Below, in pieces: positions 33,534 through 47,473 of a DNA stretch of 64,000 nucleotides (the stretch's first letter is position 1; every line of letters starts with the position of its first letter). The position numbers and the translations under genes were made by a program. Under the pieces are notes generated by a model. It made no database searches, was not told the origin of the DNA, and saw only the letters and a program-made list of their open reading frames with translations. The DNA comes from DASXIF01 sp036498145 (GTDB lineage Bacteria > Actinomycetota > Actinomycetes > Mycobacteriales > Jatrophihabitantaceae): assembly GCA_963708625.1 (NCBI GenBank), contig CAVPSV010000002.1:248001-312000 (forward strand), in the 5' to 3' direction.

Positions 33534-33606
33534 GCGCGGCACCCAGGCGTTGGCCGCCTGAGCGCAACACCACGCGCGCCGCGCATGCGTTGACACACCT
33601 GACAGG

Positions 33607-33612
33607 TAGCTT
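33607..33612 (+). promoter_or_regulatory. -10 box TAGCTT before the TetR gene
   Basis: Seven bases to ATG 33620, supporting that start. Confidence 0.4.
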
Positions 33613-33619
33613 CCGGCTC

Positions 33620-34258
33620 ATGCCGAACCCCGTGCTCGACACCCTGTTCCGGCCGACCACCGGGGACATCTCCGCTGCCGCGCGATCTTCGCTGGTCTCG
33701 GCCGCCCCGGTTCGTGTGGCAGGCACGCGCAGCCGGGCCGGCAACGCGATGGACCGCACCCGCGCTGCATTACTGGACGGGGCGCGCCGTGCGGTGGCCA
33801 CCAGCGGCACGAAGATCACCATGGCGCAGGTGGCGGCTGCCGCCGGGGTGGCTAAGGCGACGCTGTACAACCACTTCCGCACCCGCGAGGCGGTGCTGGA
33901 CGCGTTGCTGGCTGCCGACGTGCAGGCCCTGATCGACTCGGTGGCTGGGCTGCCGCTGCCCGATGCCCTCGCCGCGGCCGCGACGTTGATATCCGATCAT
34001 CCGGTGCCGCGTGCTCTCATCGTGCTCGATCCGGCCGTGCTCGTCCGTCTCGCGACCGTCGATCTGCGGACCGAGGGCTGGCAACGTGCGCACGAAGCGG
34101 TTCGCGAACTGTTGATAGCCGCCGAGCGGCGCGGCGCTGACGTGCTGTTGCGCTGGCTCGCGTCGTTCCTGATCAACCCCGCAGGCAGCGGCGACATTGC
34201 CGGTGATGTCACTGTGCTGCTCGATGGGCTGGCCCGTCGAGTACCGAACGTCCCGTAG
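33620..34258 (+). CDS. TetR-family transcriptional regulator
   Basis: 212 residues. The helix-turn-helix is ALLDGARRAVATSGTKITMA ... AGVAKATLYNHFRTREAVLD, preceded by about 45 residues of flexible sequence. The C-terminal domain is helical without a recognised ligand. The frame is open upstream but not protein-like; ATG 33620 with its -10 box is the likely start. Target genes are not evident. Confidence 0.84.
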   Translation: MPNPVLDTLFRPTTGDISAAARSSLVSAAPVRVAGTRSRAGNAMDRTRAALLDGARRAVATSGTKITMAQVAAAAGVAKATLYNHFRTREAVLDALLAADVQALIDSVAGLPLPDALAAAATLISDHPVPRALIVLDPAVLVRLATVDLRTEGWQRAHEAVRELLIAAERRGADVLLRWLASFLINPAGSGDIAGDVTVLLDGLARRVPNVP

Positions 34259-34287
34259 CGCTGCGTCGCATTCAACCTCACGTCGAT

Positions 34288-35152
34288 TCAGCGTTGCGGC
34301 GATTCCGCCCGGGTGCCCGATTCTCGCGCGGTAGTTGCCGGACCCGCCGCACCAGGCGCACCTGCGCCGCCGGGCTGGCAGCGCGGGCACCAGTACGTAC
34401 TGCGGATTCGCGTGGCCATGCCCTGCTCGTCGCGTCGAACCGGTGTGCGACAGCGCAGGCAGGGCTGTCCGGCCCGCTCGTAGACCCAGTGCGAGCGATC
34501 CCGGCCGAGTAGACCGGTCGTGGACTGTTCCGGGTGATCCCGGTTGGCGAGCAGCAACCGTCGCGCCGTCTCGATCAGTCGCCGTGGATCGGCCACCTCA
34601 CCCATCGGCGTCCACGGATTCACCCGCTCGATGAACAGGACCTCGCACTTGTAGAGGTTGCCGATCCCGGCTACGTTGCGCTGGTCGAGCAGCGCGTCAC
34701 CAACGGCTGACGTGGACTGTGACGCCAGTCGTCGCAGCGTTTCGTCGATGTCCCAATCCGGGCCGAGCAGGTCCGGACCGAGATGCCCGACGAGCGAACC
34801 CTCCTCGGCGGTGGCGACCAGGTGCAGGTCGTGGATGCGGTAGCCGGTGGCCAGCCATTCCTGGTTGCCGAGCACGACCCGGATCAGGTGCGCAGGGTGG
34901 CGACGCGGTGCGCGGCCGGTCGACGTGATGTACCAGGATCCGTCCATCTTCAAGTGCGAGTGCAAGGTGCGCCCGGAAGACAACCGCATCAAGATGTGTT
35001 TGCCGCGAGCGAGCACCTCGTCGAGCACCTCGCCACGGAGATCGAGACGTCGCCAACGTCGGTACACGAAGATCGCAGCTGGTCACCTCCCGCCCGGCCA
35101 GCGCATCGTGCAGCCGACGAGCGGTGAGCCATACTGTGTCGCCTTCGGGCAT
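34288..35152 (-). CDS. nei2: Endonuclease VIII-like DNA glycosylase Nei2 (frameshifted as sequenced)
   Basis: Base-excision repair glycosylase/AP lyase. The N-terminus MPEGDTVWLTARRLHDALAG supplies the catalytic Pro2-Glu3. The frame breaks near 35045-35060 and continues as LRGEVLDEVLARGKHILMRL, then the H2TH region GIGNLYKCEVLF and a zinc finger (CLRCRTPVRR ... YWCPRCQ). It lies just after lhr with about 3 bases between, the same pair as in Mycobacterium, so both are one operon. Confidence 0.88.
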
Positions 35153-35155
35153 GGC

Positions 35156-39719
<4,564 letters not shown>

Positions 39720-39810
39720 GCTGTCCAGTCTGCCTCGGCCCGGTGACATCGCGCCGAGTTCGCGCCGAGTTCGCGCCGAGCCGCTGCCGGGCTGGCGCAG
39801 GCGCGCGATC

Positions 39811-39816
39811 TAAGGT
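39811..39816 (+). promoter_or_regulatory. -10 box TAAGGT, leaderless start of the DUF3046 gene
   Basis: Six bases to GTG 39823. Confidence 0.5.
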
Positions 39817-39822
39817 GAACGC

Positions 39823-40014
39823 GTGCGGCTGACCGAGTTCTGGTGGCGGATGAACGCGCGCTTCGGCAAGACGTACGCGCGTAGCGTCGCCGCCGACTAC
39901 CGGCTCCCGCTGCTGGGTGCGACTGTCGACGAGGCACTCTCGCGTGGCGTCGAGACCAAAGAGATTTGGAAGGCCATCTGCGCCGAGTTCGACGTTCCCG
40001 GCCAGTTGCGCTGA
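39823..40014 (+). CDS. DUF3046 domain-containing protein
   Basis: 63 residues, MRLTEFWWRMNARFGKTYAR and VDEALSRGVETKEIWKAICA, an actinobacterial family normally found just upstream of recA. Function unknown. Short and soluble. Confidence 0.92.
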   Translation: MRLTEFWWRMNARFGKTYARSVAADYRLPLLGATVDEALSRGVETKEIWKAICAEFDVPGQLR

Positions 40015-40092
40015 GGCGATCCGCTCGTCGATTCAGCCGGTCCCGGACATCGGCGCGAATCGCCCGGCGTGTCGTAGCTGAACCGGTGCTTG

Positions 40093-40115
40093 TCGAACAG
40101 TTGTTCGTCTAATCT
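40093..40115 (+). promoter_or_regulatory. LexA (SOS) box and -10 of recA
   Basis: TCGAAC-AGTT-GTTCGT (40093-40108) matches the actinobacterial SOS box TCGAACnnnnGTTCGA with one mismatch. It is directly followed by a -10-like TAATCT (40110-40115). It lies 140 bases before the recA ATG. Confidence 0.8.
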
Positions 40116-40247
40116 GTGGACGCGGGGCTTCGTCATCCACACCTACGGCGCTCCGCCCGGCATTGTCGGTGACCAGCCCTAGCGTCGTCGGCGTCAACCA
40201 ATTCGAGTCGAACGACCCGACCTTATGAAGACGAGGTGTCCCCAGAC

Positions 40248-41309
40248 ATGGCAGCTGGATTCGACCGGGACAAGGCGCTCGACGTCGCCCTGGCGCAGAT
40301 CGACAAGCAGTTCGGCAAGGGATCTGTGATGCGCCTCGGTGAGCGCGCGGCCGCCCCGATCGAGGTGATCCCGTCCGGCTCGATCGCCCTCGACGTGGCG
40401 CTCGGCATCGGCGGCCTGCCGCGCGGTCGGGTGGTGGAGATCTACGGGCCGGAGAGCTCTGGCAAGACCACCGTCGCCCTGCACGCGGTCGCCAACGCGC
40501 AGGCAGCTGGCGGTGTTGCCGCGTTCATCGACGCCGAACATGCCCTCGACCCGGATTACGCACGCGCGCTCGGCGTCGACACCGACGCGTTGCTGGTGAG
40601 CCAGCCCGACACCGGTGAGCAAGCACTGGAAATCGTGGACATGCTGGTCCGCTCCGGTGCCCTCGACGTCATCGTCATCGACTCGGTGGCGGCCCTCGTG
40701 CCGCGTGCTGAGATCGAGGGCGAGATGGGTGACAGCCACGTCGGCCTGCAGGCCCGGCTGATGAGCCAGGCGCTGCGCAAGATCACCGGTGCGCTCAGCA
40801 ACACCGGCACCACTGCGATCTTCATCAACCAGCTCCGCGAGAAGATCGGGGTGATGTTCGGCTCGCCAGAGACGACCACCGGCGGCAAGGCGCTGAAGTT
40901 CTATGCCTCCATCCGCCTGGACGTGCGCCGGATCGAGACACTCAAGGACGGCGCCGACGCGGTGGGCAACCGCACCCGGGTGAAGGTCGTGAAGAACAAG
41001 ATGGCACCGCCGTTCAAGCAGGCTGAGTTCGACATCGTCTACGGCCAGGGCATTAGCAGGGAGGGCTCGCTCATCGACGTCGGCGTCGAGCAGGGTCTGA
41101 TCAAGAAGTCCGGCGCCTGGTACACCTACGATGCCGACCAGCTCGGGCAAGGCAAGGAGAACGTGCGCAGTTTCCTGCGTGACAACCCTGACCTCGCCGA
41201 CGAGATCGAGAAGAAGATCAAGGAGAAGCTGGGAGTCGGCGCACAGATCGACGAGGGCGTCCCGATCGATGTGGTCCCGGTTCCCGACCCCGTCCCGGTC
41301 GACTTCTGA
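40248..41309 (+). CDS. recA: Recombinase RecA
   Basis: DNA strand-exchange ATPase and LexA co-protease; 353 residues. Walker A GPESSGKT is at 67-74; IDAEHALDP, the L2-region TTTGGKALKFYASIRLDVRR and INQLREKIGVMFG are universal. No intein is present. ATG 40248 begins MAAGFDRDKALD as in relatives; an in-frame GTG 40236 is less likely. Expected to be SOS-induced through the LexA box. Confidence 0.98.
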   Translation: MAAGFDRDKALDVALAQIDKQFGKGSVMRLGERAAAPIEVIPSGSIALDVALGIGGLPRGRVVEIYGPESSGKTTVALHAVANAQAAGGVAAFIDAEHALDPDYARALGVDTDALLVSQPDTGEQALEIVDMLVRSGALDVIVIDSVAALVPRAEIEGEMGDSHVGLQARLMSQALRKITGALSNTGTTAIFINQLREKIGVMFGSPETTTGGKALKFYASIRLDVRRIETLKDGADAVGNRTRVKVVKNKMAPPFKQAEFDIVYGQGISREGSLIDVGVEQGLIKKSGAWYTYDADQLGQGKENVRSFLRDNPDLADEIEKKIKEKLGVGAQIDEGVPIDVVPVPDPVPVDF

Positions 41310-41446
41310 CCGGCGACGCCGAGGCGCGCCAGCTGCAGCGTTGTCGTCGGTGCGCGTAGACCCAGCGATAGCGCTGCTCGTCTGCCCTGCATCTGGTGCA
41401 CCTCACTGTCGCCGAACCCAGACAACGAATGGCACTAGGGGGTCCA

Positions 41447-41980
41447 ATGGGTGGTCCCGCACCTGAGGATGTTCTGGATCCGCCGGGCGACCCGGAGTCG
41501 GTCGCCCGGACGATCTGCCTGCGTGCGCTCACGCAGCGGGCCCGGACCCGAGCTGAGCTTGCGGCACTGCTGGCTCGGCGCGGTGTTCCCTCACCGGCCG
41601 CGACGACCGTGCTGGACCGGTTCGTGGAGGTCGGCTTGATCGATGACGCGGCGCTGGCGGAGTCATTCGCCGCCGCCGCGCATGCCGAGCGCGGGCTGTC
41701 ACGACGTGCGGTGGTCGCGAAGCTCCGCCAGCGCGGTGTCACCGATCCGGATGTCGATGTCGCCACCGCGCACATCGACACGGCCAGCGAGTACGTGGCC
41801 GCACGCGCGCTGGCCGCCCGCAGGCTGCGGAGCCTGTCCGGGATCGAACCGGCAGTGCAGGCTCGTCGGCTGGTCGCGTTGCTTGCTCGACGGGGCTACG
41901 GCGCATCACTGGCTTACCGGGTGGTCCGCGATGTGCTGGGGACGCATGCCGGCGAGGTGGTGGACGGCCCGGACGGGTAG
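41447..41980 (+). CDS. recX: Regulatory protein RecX
   Basis: RecA inhibitor made of three-helix repeats, about 177 residues. PESVARTICLRALTQRARTR, VLDRFVEVGLIDDAALAESF, AVVAKLRQRGV and LVALLARRGYGASLAYRVV fit. The start is uncertain: ATG 41447, ATG 41429 and GTG 41396 are in frame; 41447 has an AGGGGG close upstream. It follows recA by 137 bases. Confidence 0.9.
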   Translation: MGGPAPEDVLDPPGDPESVARTICLRALTQRARTRAELAALLARRGVPSPAATTVLDRFVEVGLIDDAALAESFAAAAHAERGLSRRAVVAKLRQRGVTDPDVDVATAHIDTASEYVAARALAARRLRSLSGIEPAVQARRLVALLARRGYGASLAYRVVRDVLGTHAGEVVDGPDG

Positions 41981-42049
41981 CGAATGGCGGCCGGCGGCAG
42001 GCGGCGAGGGGCAGCCGCGGAAGCTGGCTCCGGCCGGTTGCCTCGCCCG

Positions 42050-42055
42050 TATCCT
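42050..42055 (+). promoter_or_regulatory. -10 box TATCCT before miaB
   Basis: Nine bases to ATG 42065, giving a leader of about three bases. Confidence 0.35.
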
Positions 42056-42064
42056 GCAAGGGTC

Positions 42065-43516
42065 ATGACACGCACCTACGACATCCGCACCTACGGATGC
42101 CAGATGAACGTCCACGACTCCGAGCGCCTCGCCGGGTTGCTCGAGCAGGCGGGCTGGGCGCGCGCTGCCGCCGGGTCAGGCGACGACGTGGACCTCGTCG
42201 TCTTCAACACGTGCGCGGTCCGCGAGAACGCGGACAACCGCCTGTACGGCAACCTCGGCCGCCTGGTCGGTGCGAAGCGGCGGCGCCCCGGCATGCAGAT
42301 CGCTGTCGGTGGCTGCCTGGCCCAGAAGGATCGCGGCGACATCGTGGTGAAGGCGCCGTGGGTGGACGTCGTGTTCGGCACGCACAACCTTGCCTCGTTA
42401 CCGGTGTTGCTGGAGCGCGCGAGACACAACGACGAGGCCCAGGTAGAGATCGTCGAGGCGCTGCAGAACTTCCCCTCAGATCTGCCCACCCACCGCGAAT
42501 CGCCCTACCGGGCGTGGGTGTCGATCTCGGTCGGCTGCGATAACACCTGCACGTTTTGCATCGTGCCCTCGCTGCGCGGTGCAGAAACCGATCGTCGGCC
42601 GGGTGATGTGCTGGCGGAAATCGAGGCGCTCGTTGCGGCCGGCGTCGTGGAAATCACCCTGCTCGGACAGAACGTGAACTCCTACGGCCGCTCGTTCGGC
42701 GACCGAACCGCATTCAGCTCGCTGCTGCGTGCCTGCGGCGATATCGCTGGTCTGCAGCGCGTCCGATTTACCAGCCCGCATCCGCGGGATTTCACTGACG
42801 ATGTCATCGACGCGATGGCGCAGACGGCCAACGTGTGCCCGCAACTACACATGCCATTGCAGTCCGGCTCGGATGCGGTGTTGCGGGCGATGCGGCGCTC
42901 CTACCGTCGCGATCGCTACCTGGAGATCATCGCCGGGGTACGAGCCGCAATGCCGCACGCCGCCATCACCACCGACATCATCGTCGGTTTTCCTGGCGAG
43001 ACCGACGCCGACTTCGAACAGACCCTCGACCTGGTGCGCACCGCCCGCTTCGCTGGCGCGTTCACCTTCCAGTACTCGAAACGGCCGGGCACGCCGGCCG
43101 CTGACATGCCTGGGCAGGTGCCCAAGCCTGTCGTGCAGGAACGGTACGAACGCTTGATCGCGCTCGCAGACGACATCGCCTGGGCCGGTAATCGGGAACT
43201 TGTCGGCACCGAGGTCGAGGTGCTGGTCAGCGAGGGTGAAGGCCGCAAGGACGGCAGCACCGGGCGGGTCTCCGGCCGGGCACGCGACGGCCGGTTGGTG
43301 CACGTCGCCATCGGGGAGACCGCCGTCCGGCCCGGCGACACGGTTGTCACCGAGATCACCTACGCCGCTCCTCATCACCTCGTCGCGGACGGCCCGATCC
43401 GTGCCCACCAGCGCTGGCGCGGCTCAGGCGGCGCTGGCGCCGGCGCGGCCGGCATTGAAGCTGCCGGCGGACGGCCGGCTCTGCTCACCATCGGGCGGCG
43501 CGCAGTCACGAGCTGA
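42065..43516 (+). CDS. miaB: tRNA-2-methylthio-N6-dimethylallyladenosine synthase MiaB
   Basis: Radical-SAM methylthiolase that acts on i6A37 of tRNA after MiaA; 483 residues. Cysteines 12, 50 and 84 bind the auxiliary cluster; C158-x3-C162-x2-C165 is the radical SAM site (GCDNTCTFC). SPHPRDFTDDVIDAMA and LQSGSDAVLRAMRR are MiaB-specific; a TRAM domain and a Gly/Ala-rich tail follow. ATG 42065 begins the conserved MTRTYDIRTYGCQMN. miaA lies at 45.6 kb. Confidence 0.96.
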   Translation: MTRTYDIRTYGCQMNVHDSERLAGLLEQAGWARAAAGSGDDVDLVVFNTCAVRENADNRLYGNLGRLVGAKRRRPGMQIAVGGCLAQKDRGDIVVKAPWVDVVFGTHNLASLPVLLERARHNDEAQVEIVEALQNFPSDLPTHRESPYRAWVSISVGCDNTCTFCIVPSLRGAETDRRPGDVLAEIEALVAAGVVEITLLGQNVNSYGRSFGDRTAFSSLLRACGDIAGLQRVRFTSPHPRDFTDDVIDAMAQTANVCPQLHMPLQSGSDAVLRAMRRSYRRDRYLEIIAGVRAAMPHAAITTDIIVGFPGETDADFEQTLDLVRTARFAGAFTFQYSKRPGTPAADMPGQVPKPVVQERYERLIALADDIAWAGNRELVGTEVEVLVSEGEGRKDGSTGRVSGRARDGRLVHVAIGETAVRPGDTVVTEITYAAPHHLVADGPIRAHQRWRGSGGAGAGAAGIEAAGGRPALLTIGRRAVTS

Positions 43517-43566
43517 CTGACCGACCGGCCGATGACATGTTTCGTCGCCTCGCCACACCTGATTGC

Positions 43567-44760
43567 TCAGCTCGGCAGCAGCGAGCGGCGTTGCTCCACC
43601 TCTGCCTCGGCTCGCGCGATGCGGCTCTCGTCACCAGAACGGCGGGCCCGCTCGAGCTTGGCCTCCGCCTCGGCGAGGCGCTCGCGCATCGCGGCCAGGA
43701 ACGGGCTGGACTCGACACTGCTCTGCCGCCACTGCGTGTCCACCGCGTCGCGCACCCGCTGCTCGGCGGCCCGCATCCGGTCGTCCACCCGCCGCATCGC
43801 GTCCCGTGGCACGTGCCCGACGTCGTCGTAGCGCGCCTGCAGGTCCCGCAGCGAGGCCTGCGCAGCCTTCGGGTCGTCGAGGGCGAGCCGTTCGGCCTGG
43901 GTGATGATCGCTTCCTTCTTCTGCTGGTTCTCCGCTTGCTCGGCATCGCGTTCGGCGAAGACGCCTGAGCGCCGCGTGAAGAACGCGTCCTGCGCGGCGC
44001 GGAACCGGGTCCACAGCCCGTCCTCCACGTCGCGGGCAGCCCGCGGCGCAGCCTTCCACTCGTTCATCAGCTCGCGCATCGCAGATGCGGTCTCTTTCCA
44101 GTCCTGCGACTCGGACAGCACCTCGGCGCGCTGGACCAGTTTCTCCTTTGCCGCCTTCGCGGTACCTCGCTCGGCATCGAGCTGGGCGAAGTGTTGCCCG
44201 CGTCGACGGCTGAACGCGTCCCGAGCGGCCGCGAACCGCTTCCACAGCGCGTCGTCGGTCTTGCGGTCGATGCCCTTGATCAGCTTCCATTCGTCGACGA
44301 TGGCGCGTAGCCGGTCACCTGAGGTTTTCCACGACGTGCCCGTCTCGGCGATGCTTTCGGCCTCGGCGATCAGCCTCTCCTTGGCCGCGACCGCGTCGAC
44401 GCGGGCCTGCTCACGCGCGGCCTTCGCCTCGGCCGCCTTCGCGTCGACAGCGGCCAGCAGGGCGTCCAGGCGTGTCGCCAGACTGGCCAGATCACCGATA
44501 GCCGCGACAGTCGGCAGCTGCTCGCGTAACGCGGCGGCGTGTGTTCTGGTGGATGCGGGCTCACCGGCGCCGGACTCCAGCCGTTTCTCGAGCAGGGTTA
44601 CCTCGGTCTCGAGGTCGGAGAAGCGGCGAACGTAGAAAGCCAGCCCGGCCTCGGCGTCGCCCGCCTGCCAGGAGCCGATCTCCCTTTCGCCGTCGGTGGT
44701 GCGGACGAACACCGCACCATCGGCGTCGATCCGCCCCCAGTCGGAGCTCATGGCATGCAT
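43567..44760 (-). CDS. DUF349 domain-containing coiled-coil protein
   Basis: 397 residues. Repeated ~75-residue DUF349 units (DRLRAIVDEWKLIKGIDRKT ... LWKRFAAARDAFSRRRGQHF; then TASAMRELMNEWKAAPRAAR ... LWTRFRAAQDAFFTRRSGVF) form long charged helices. It belongs next to miaB in actinobacteria (Rv2731 type). Function unknown. ATG 44751 (MSSDWG) may be the true start. Convergent with miaB. Confidence 0.88.
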   Translation of the reverse strand: MHAMSSDWGRIDADGAVFVRTTDGEREIGSWQAGDAEAGLAFYVRRFSDLETEVTLLEKRLESGAGEPASTRTHAAALREQLPTVAAIGDLASLATRLDALLAAVDAKAAEAKAAREQARVDAVAAKERLIAEAESIAETGTSWKTSGDRLRAIVDEWKLIKGIDRKTDDALWKRFAAARDAFSRRRGQHFAQLDAERGTAKAAKEKLVQRAEVLSESQDWKETASAMRELMNEWKAAPRAARDVEDGLWTRFRAAQDAFFTRRSGVFAERDAEQAENQQKKEAIITQAERLALDDPKAAQASLRDLQARYDDVGHVPRDAMRRVDDRMRAAEQRVRDAVDTQWRQSSVESSPFLAAMRERLAEAEAKLERARRSGDESRIARAEAEVEQRRSLLPS

Positions 44761-44794
44761 TAGACACGATCGTCCCGACCCGCTGCCCGGCAGT

Positions 44795-44800
44795 TAGCCT
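44795..44800 (+). promoter_or_regulatory. -10 box TAGCCT, leaderless start of the extradiol-dioxygenase-like gene
   Basis: Six bases to GTG 44807. Confidence 0.5.
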
Positions 44801-44806
44801 TCGCGG

Positions 44807-45658
44807 GTGATCGTCGCAGTGGCGTTCTGCCCGCATCCGCCGGCTCTGCTACCGGACGTGGCCCAGGGCGCCGCTCCCGATCTCGCCGATGTCCGCGCCG
44901 CAGCGGTCGAAGCCGTCCGGACTGTCGCGCGTCCGGGCATGTCTGTGCTCGTCGTCGGTGCTGGTCCGGCGAACCGGTATTTCCCGCCGGGCGCCCTCGG
45001 CTCGATGGCCGGTTTCGGCGTGGAGGTCACCGCCCGTCTCGGTCGCCCGGAACCTGCGCCAGCGGCCGATGAGCCGCCGCGCGGGCATGCACCGTTGCCG
45101 TTGTCCCTGACCGTCGGAGCCTGGCTGCTGCGCGAGGCCCTGGGCTCTGCCGATCTGGCCGCCGGCGGCTGGTCATTCATGCAGTCGCGCAACCTCGATC
45201 CCGATGCGGTGCACGCCCTCGCCGAACGGGCGGTGCACGCGTCGTGCGCGTTGTTGGTGATGGGCGACGGCTCGGCTCGGCGCAGCACGTCGGCGCCGGG
45301 GCATCTCGATGAACGAGCCGCAGGATTCGATGCCACGGTGGCGGCCGCCCTGGCCGGTGGCGATCCGCGCGAGCTGGCTCGGATCGATCCCGCGCTTGGC
45401 GGGCAACTGCTGGCCGCCGGGGTTCCGGCCTGGCATGCGGCGGCCGCGGTCCTGGCCGGGCACCGATTTCGAGCCGCCCTGCAGATCGATGCCGCGCCGC
45501 GCGGCGTCGGCTACTTCGTGGCGACCTGGCTTGCGCCGGCGGTGTCGAGCGAATCCGGCGAAGCGCATGCCTGGTGGACCCGTACTTGCCGTCGTCGGGC
45601 CGACCGCGACCGGCAAGTCCGCCGTCGCCATCGAGATAGCCCGTCGGGTGCGCGGTGA
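44807..45658 (+). CDS. Class III extradiol dioxygenase subunit B-like protein
   Basis: Conserved actinobacterial protein (Rv2728c type) just before miaA. VAVAFCPHPPALLPDVAQGA has the Cys-Pro-His-Pro start that in LigB-like enzymes binds iron; GDGSARRSTSAPGHLDERAA is the second conserved block. Other ligands are not clear, so catalysis is doubtful. The nominal last 30 codons (from about 45567) overlap miaA and are Arg-rich; the true end is probably near 45570, hidden by an indel. Confidence 0.78.
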   Translation: MIVAVAFCPHPPALLPDVAQGAAPDLADVRAAAVEAVRTVARPGMSVLVVGAGPANRYFPPGALGSMAGFGVEVTARLGRPEPAPAADEPPRGHAPLPLSLTVGAWLLREALGSADLAAGGWSFMQSRNLDPDAVHALAERAVHASCALLVMGDGSARRSTSAPGHLDERAAGFDATVAAALAGGDPRELARIDPALGGQLLAAGVPAWHAAAAVLAGHRFRAALQIDAAPRGVGYFVATWLAPAVSSESGEAHAWWTRTCRRRADRDRQVRRRHRDSPSGAR

Positions 45659-46510
45659 GATCATCAATGCCGATTCCATGCAGCTCTACCAGGGCATGGA
45701 CATCGGCACTGCCAAGGTCGCGCCGGTCGAACGCGGCGGCGTGCCGCACCACCTGCTCGACATCTGGCCGGTCACGAAGTCCGCTGCAGTCGCCGAGTAC
45801 CAGGCACTCGCGCCCGCGCGATGATCGCGCAGATGCACGCGCGGGGCCACTGCCCGTCCTCGTCGGCGGTTCCGGCTTGTACCTGCGTGGCGCGCTGGAT
45901 CGCTTGGAATTCCCCGGTGAGTCGCCGGCGGTCCGGGCCCGGCTGTCCGACGAGCTGCGAGAGACGGTGCGCTGGCGATGCACCGGCAGCTGGCCGAGTG
46001 GATCCCGCCGCCGCTGCGGCGATCCTGCCGAGCAACGGCCGGCGCATCGTCCGGGCACTGGAGGTCATCGAACTCACCGGTGGCCCGTTCACCGCGCGAA
46101 TGCCCGGCTTCGAGTCGATCTACCCGGTGGTTCACGTGGGCCTGGACCGGGCCGATCTCGACGACCGGGTGAAGCGGCGAGTGCACGCCGATGATGGCCG
46201 ACGGTTTCCTGGACGAGGTGCGGGCGCTGTTGCCGCGCGGCCTGCGCGGCAGTCCGACCGCCGGCAAGGCGCTCGGCTACGCCCAGTTACTGGACGTGCC
46301 TCGACGATGGCGGCGGCCTCGTCGGCGACTCGGAACGCAGCAGTGGAGGCGACGGTCCGGGCCACCCGCCGGTTCGTGCGGCGGCAACGATCCTGGTTCC
46401 GGCGCGACCCCCGCATCGGCTGGCTCGATGCGGCGGCCGCGCGCCGGGTGAGGTCGCGGACCAGCGCACTGCCGCGGCGGCGCCTACCCTGGAGGTCATG
46501 CGGCTGGTGA
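45567..46510 (+). CDS. miaA: tRNA dimethylallyltransferase MiaA (at least six frameshifts as sequenced)
   Basis: Prenylates A37 of tRNA, preparing it for MiaB. The start MPGGPVLAVVGPTATGKSAV contains the P-loop, then IINADSMQLYQGMDIGTAKV and HHLLDIWPV in one frame. After that the frame changes near 45810, 45840, 45972, 45998, 46185 and 46305. Pieces in order are PVLVGGSGLYLRGALD, RRIVRALEVIELTGGPF, MADGFLDEVRALL, KALGYAQLLD and VRATRRFVRRQRSWFRRDPR, all MiaA signatures. Full length (about 314 codons) is normal, so base-level errors are more likely than decay. Confidence 0.85.
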
Positions 46511-47360
46511 AGGGGCACGGCACCGAGAACGACTTCCTGGTGCTCGATGACCTCGACGGGCAGCGTCGAACTGAGCGCCGAACTGGTGCGCGCCCTGTGT
46601 GACCGCCACGCCGGGCTGGGCGCGGACGGAGTGTTGCGGATTGTCCGATCGCAGCGGCCACCCCGAGGCAGCGGCTTTCGCCGGGCAGGCCGCATTCTTC
46701 ATGGACTACCGCAATGCGGACGGATCGGTCGCCGAGATGTGCGGCAACGGAATCCGCGTCGTCATGCGCATACCTCCAGCGGGCCGGGCTCGTTGAGTGG
46801 GAAGCGGCGGTGGCGACACGCGGCGGAGTCAAGCGTGTGCAGGCCCGCGGGGACGGACTCGTAACCGTGCACATGGGCCAGCCCCTGACTCTTGCCGACC
46901 GGCCGGTCGTCACCGCCGCCCCGATGCCGGCCACGCCTGCTGCCGCGACCGTGTTGATGCCGAATCCGCACGTCGTGGTGTGGGTGGACGGGGTCCGGAG
47001 GCCTTGGCTGCCCTGGAGCTGGGCTCGGCCCCGGCGGTCGAACACCGCACGCGCCGACGGGCAGAACGTCGAATTCGCCTATCGCGCCGGCGAGACGGCA
47101 CATCGTGATGCGAGTCTTCGAACGTGGCGTGGGGGAGACCCGGTCCTGCGGTACCGGCGTCTGCGCGGTCGTCGTGGCGGCCGCGACGGCCGACGGCAGC
47201 GGCCCCGACGGTCCGCAGCTGGCGGGTCGACGTGCCGGGCGGGACCTGCGAGGTGAACTGGCAGCCCGACGGCGAGGTGCTGCTGACCGGGCCGGCCGTG
47301 CTGATCGCCGACATCGAGGTCGACGACGACTGGATCGCCGGGTACGCGGCCGCCCGATGA
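46498..47360 (+). CDS. dapF: Diaminopimelate epimerase DapF (many frameshifts as sequenced)
   Basis: Converts LL- to meso-diaminopimelate. ATG 46498 follows GGAGGTC and reads MRLVKGHGTENDFLVLDDLD. Segments in several frames then give LCDRHAGLGADGVLRIV, the first active-site Cys region DGSVAEMCGNGIRV, VLMPNPHVVVWVD, the second Cys region GVGETRSCGTGVCAVVVAA, and a final frame VDVPGGTCEVNWQPDGEVLL. At least six frame changes occur, yet order and total length (about 287 codons) are normal. It is essential in related bacteria, so the breaks are probably errors. Confidence 0.85.
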
Positions 47361-47473
47361 CTGCGCGGGCGAGTGCGCGCGCTCGGCTGCGGACCGGCTC
47401 GGGTGGCGGCCACCGGGCCGGCGCAGTGGTGAGCAGCTGATCGGGGTGCCGACGCCGAGTCACGATCGACGGG

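Noticed and set aside
39720..39937. Arg/Ser-rich N-terminal extension of the long lhr frame
   Set aside because: The true N-terminus with Walker A is in the neighbouring frame from GTG 39719; the extension also overlaps the DUF3046 gene.
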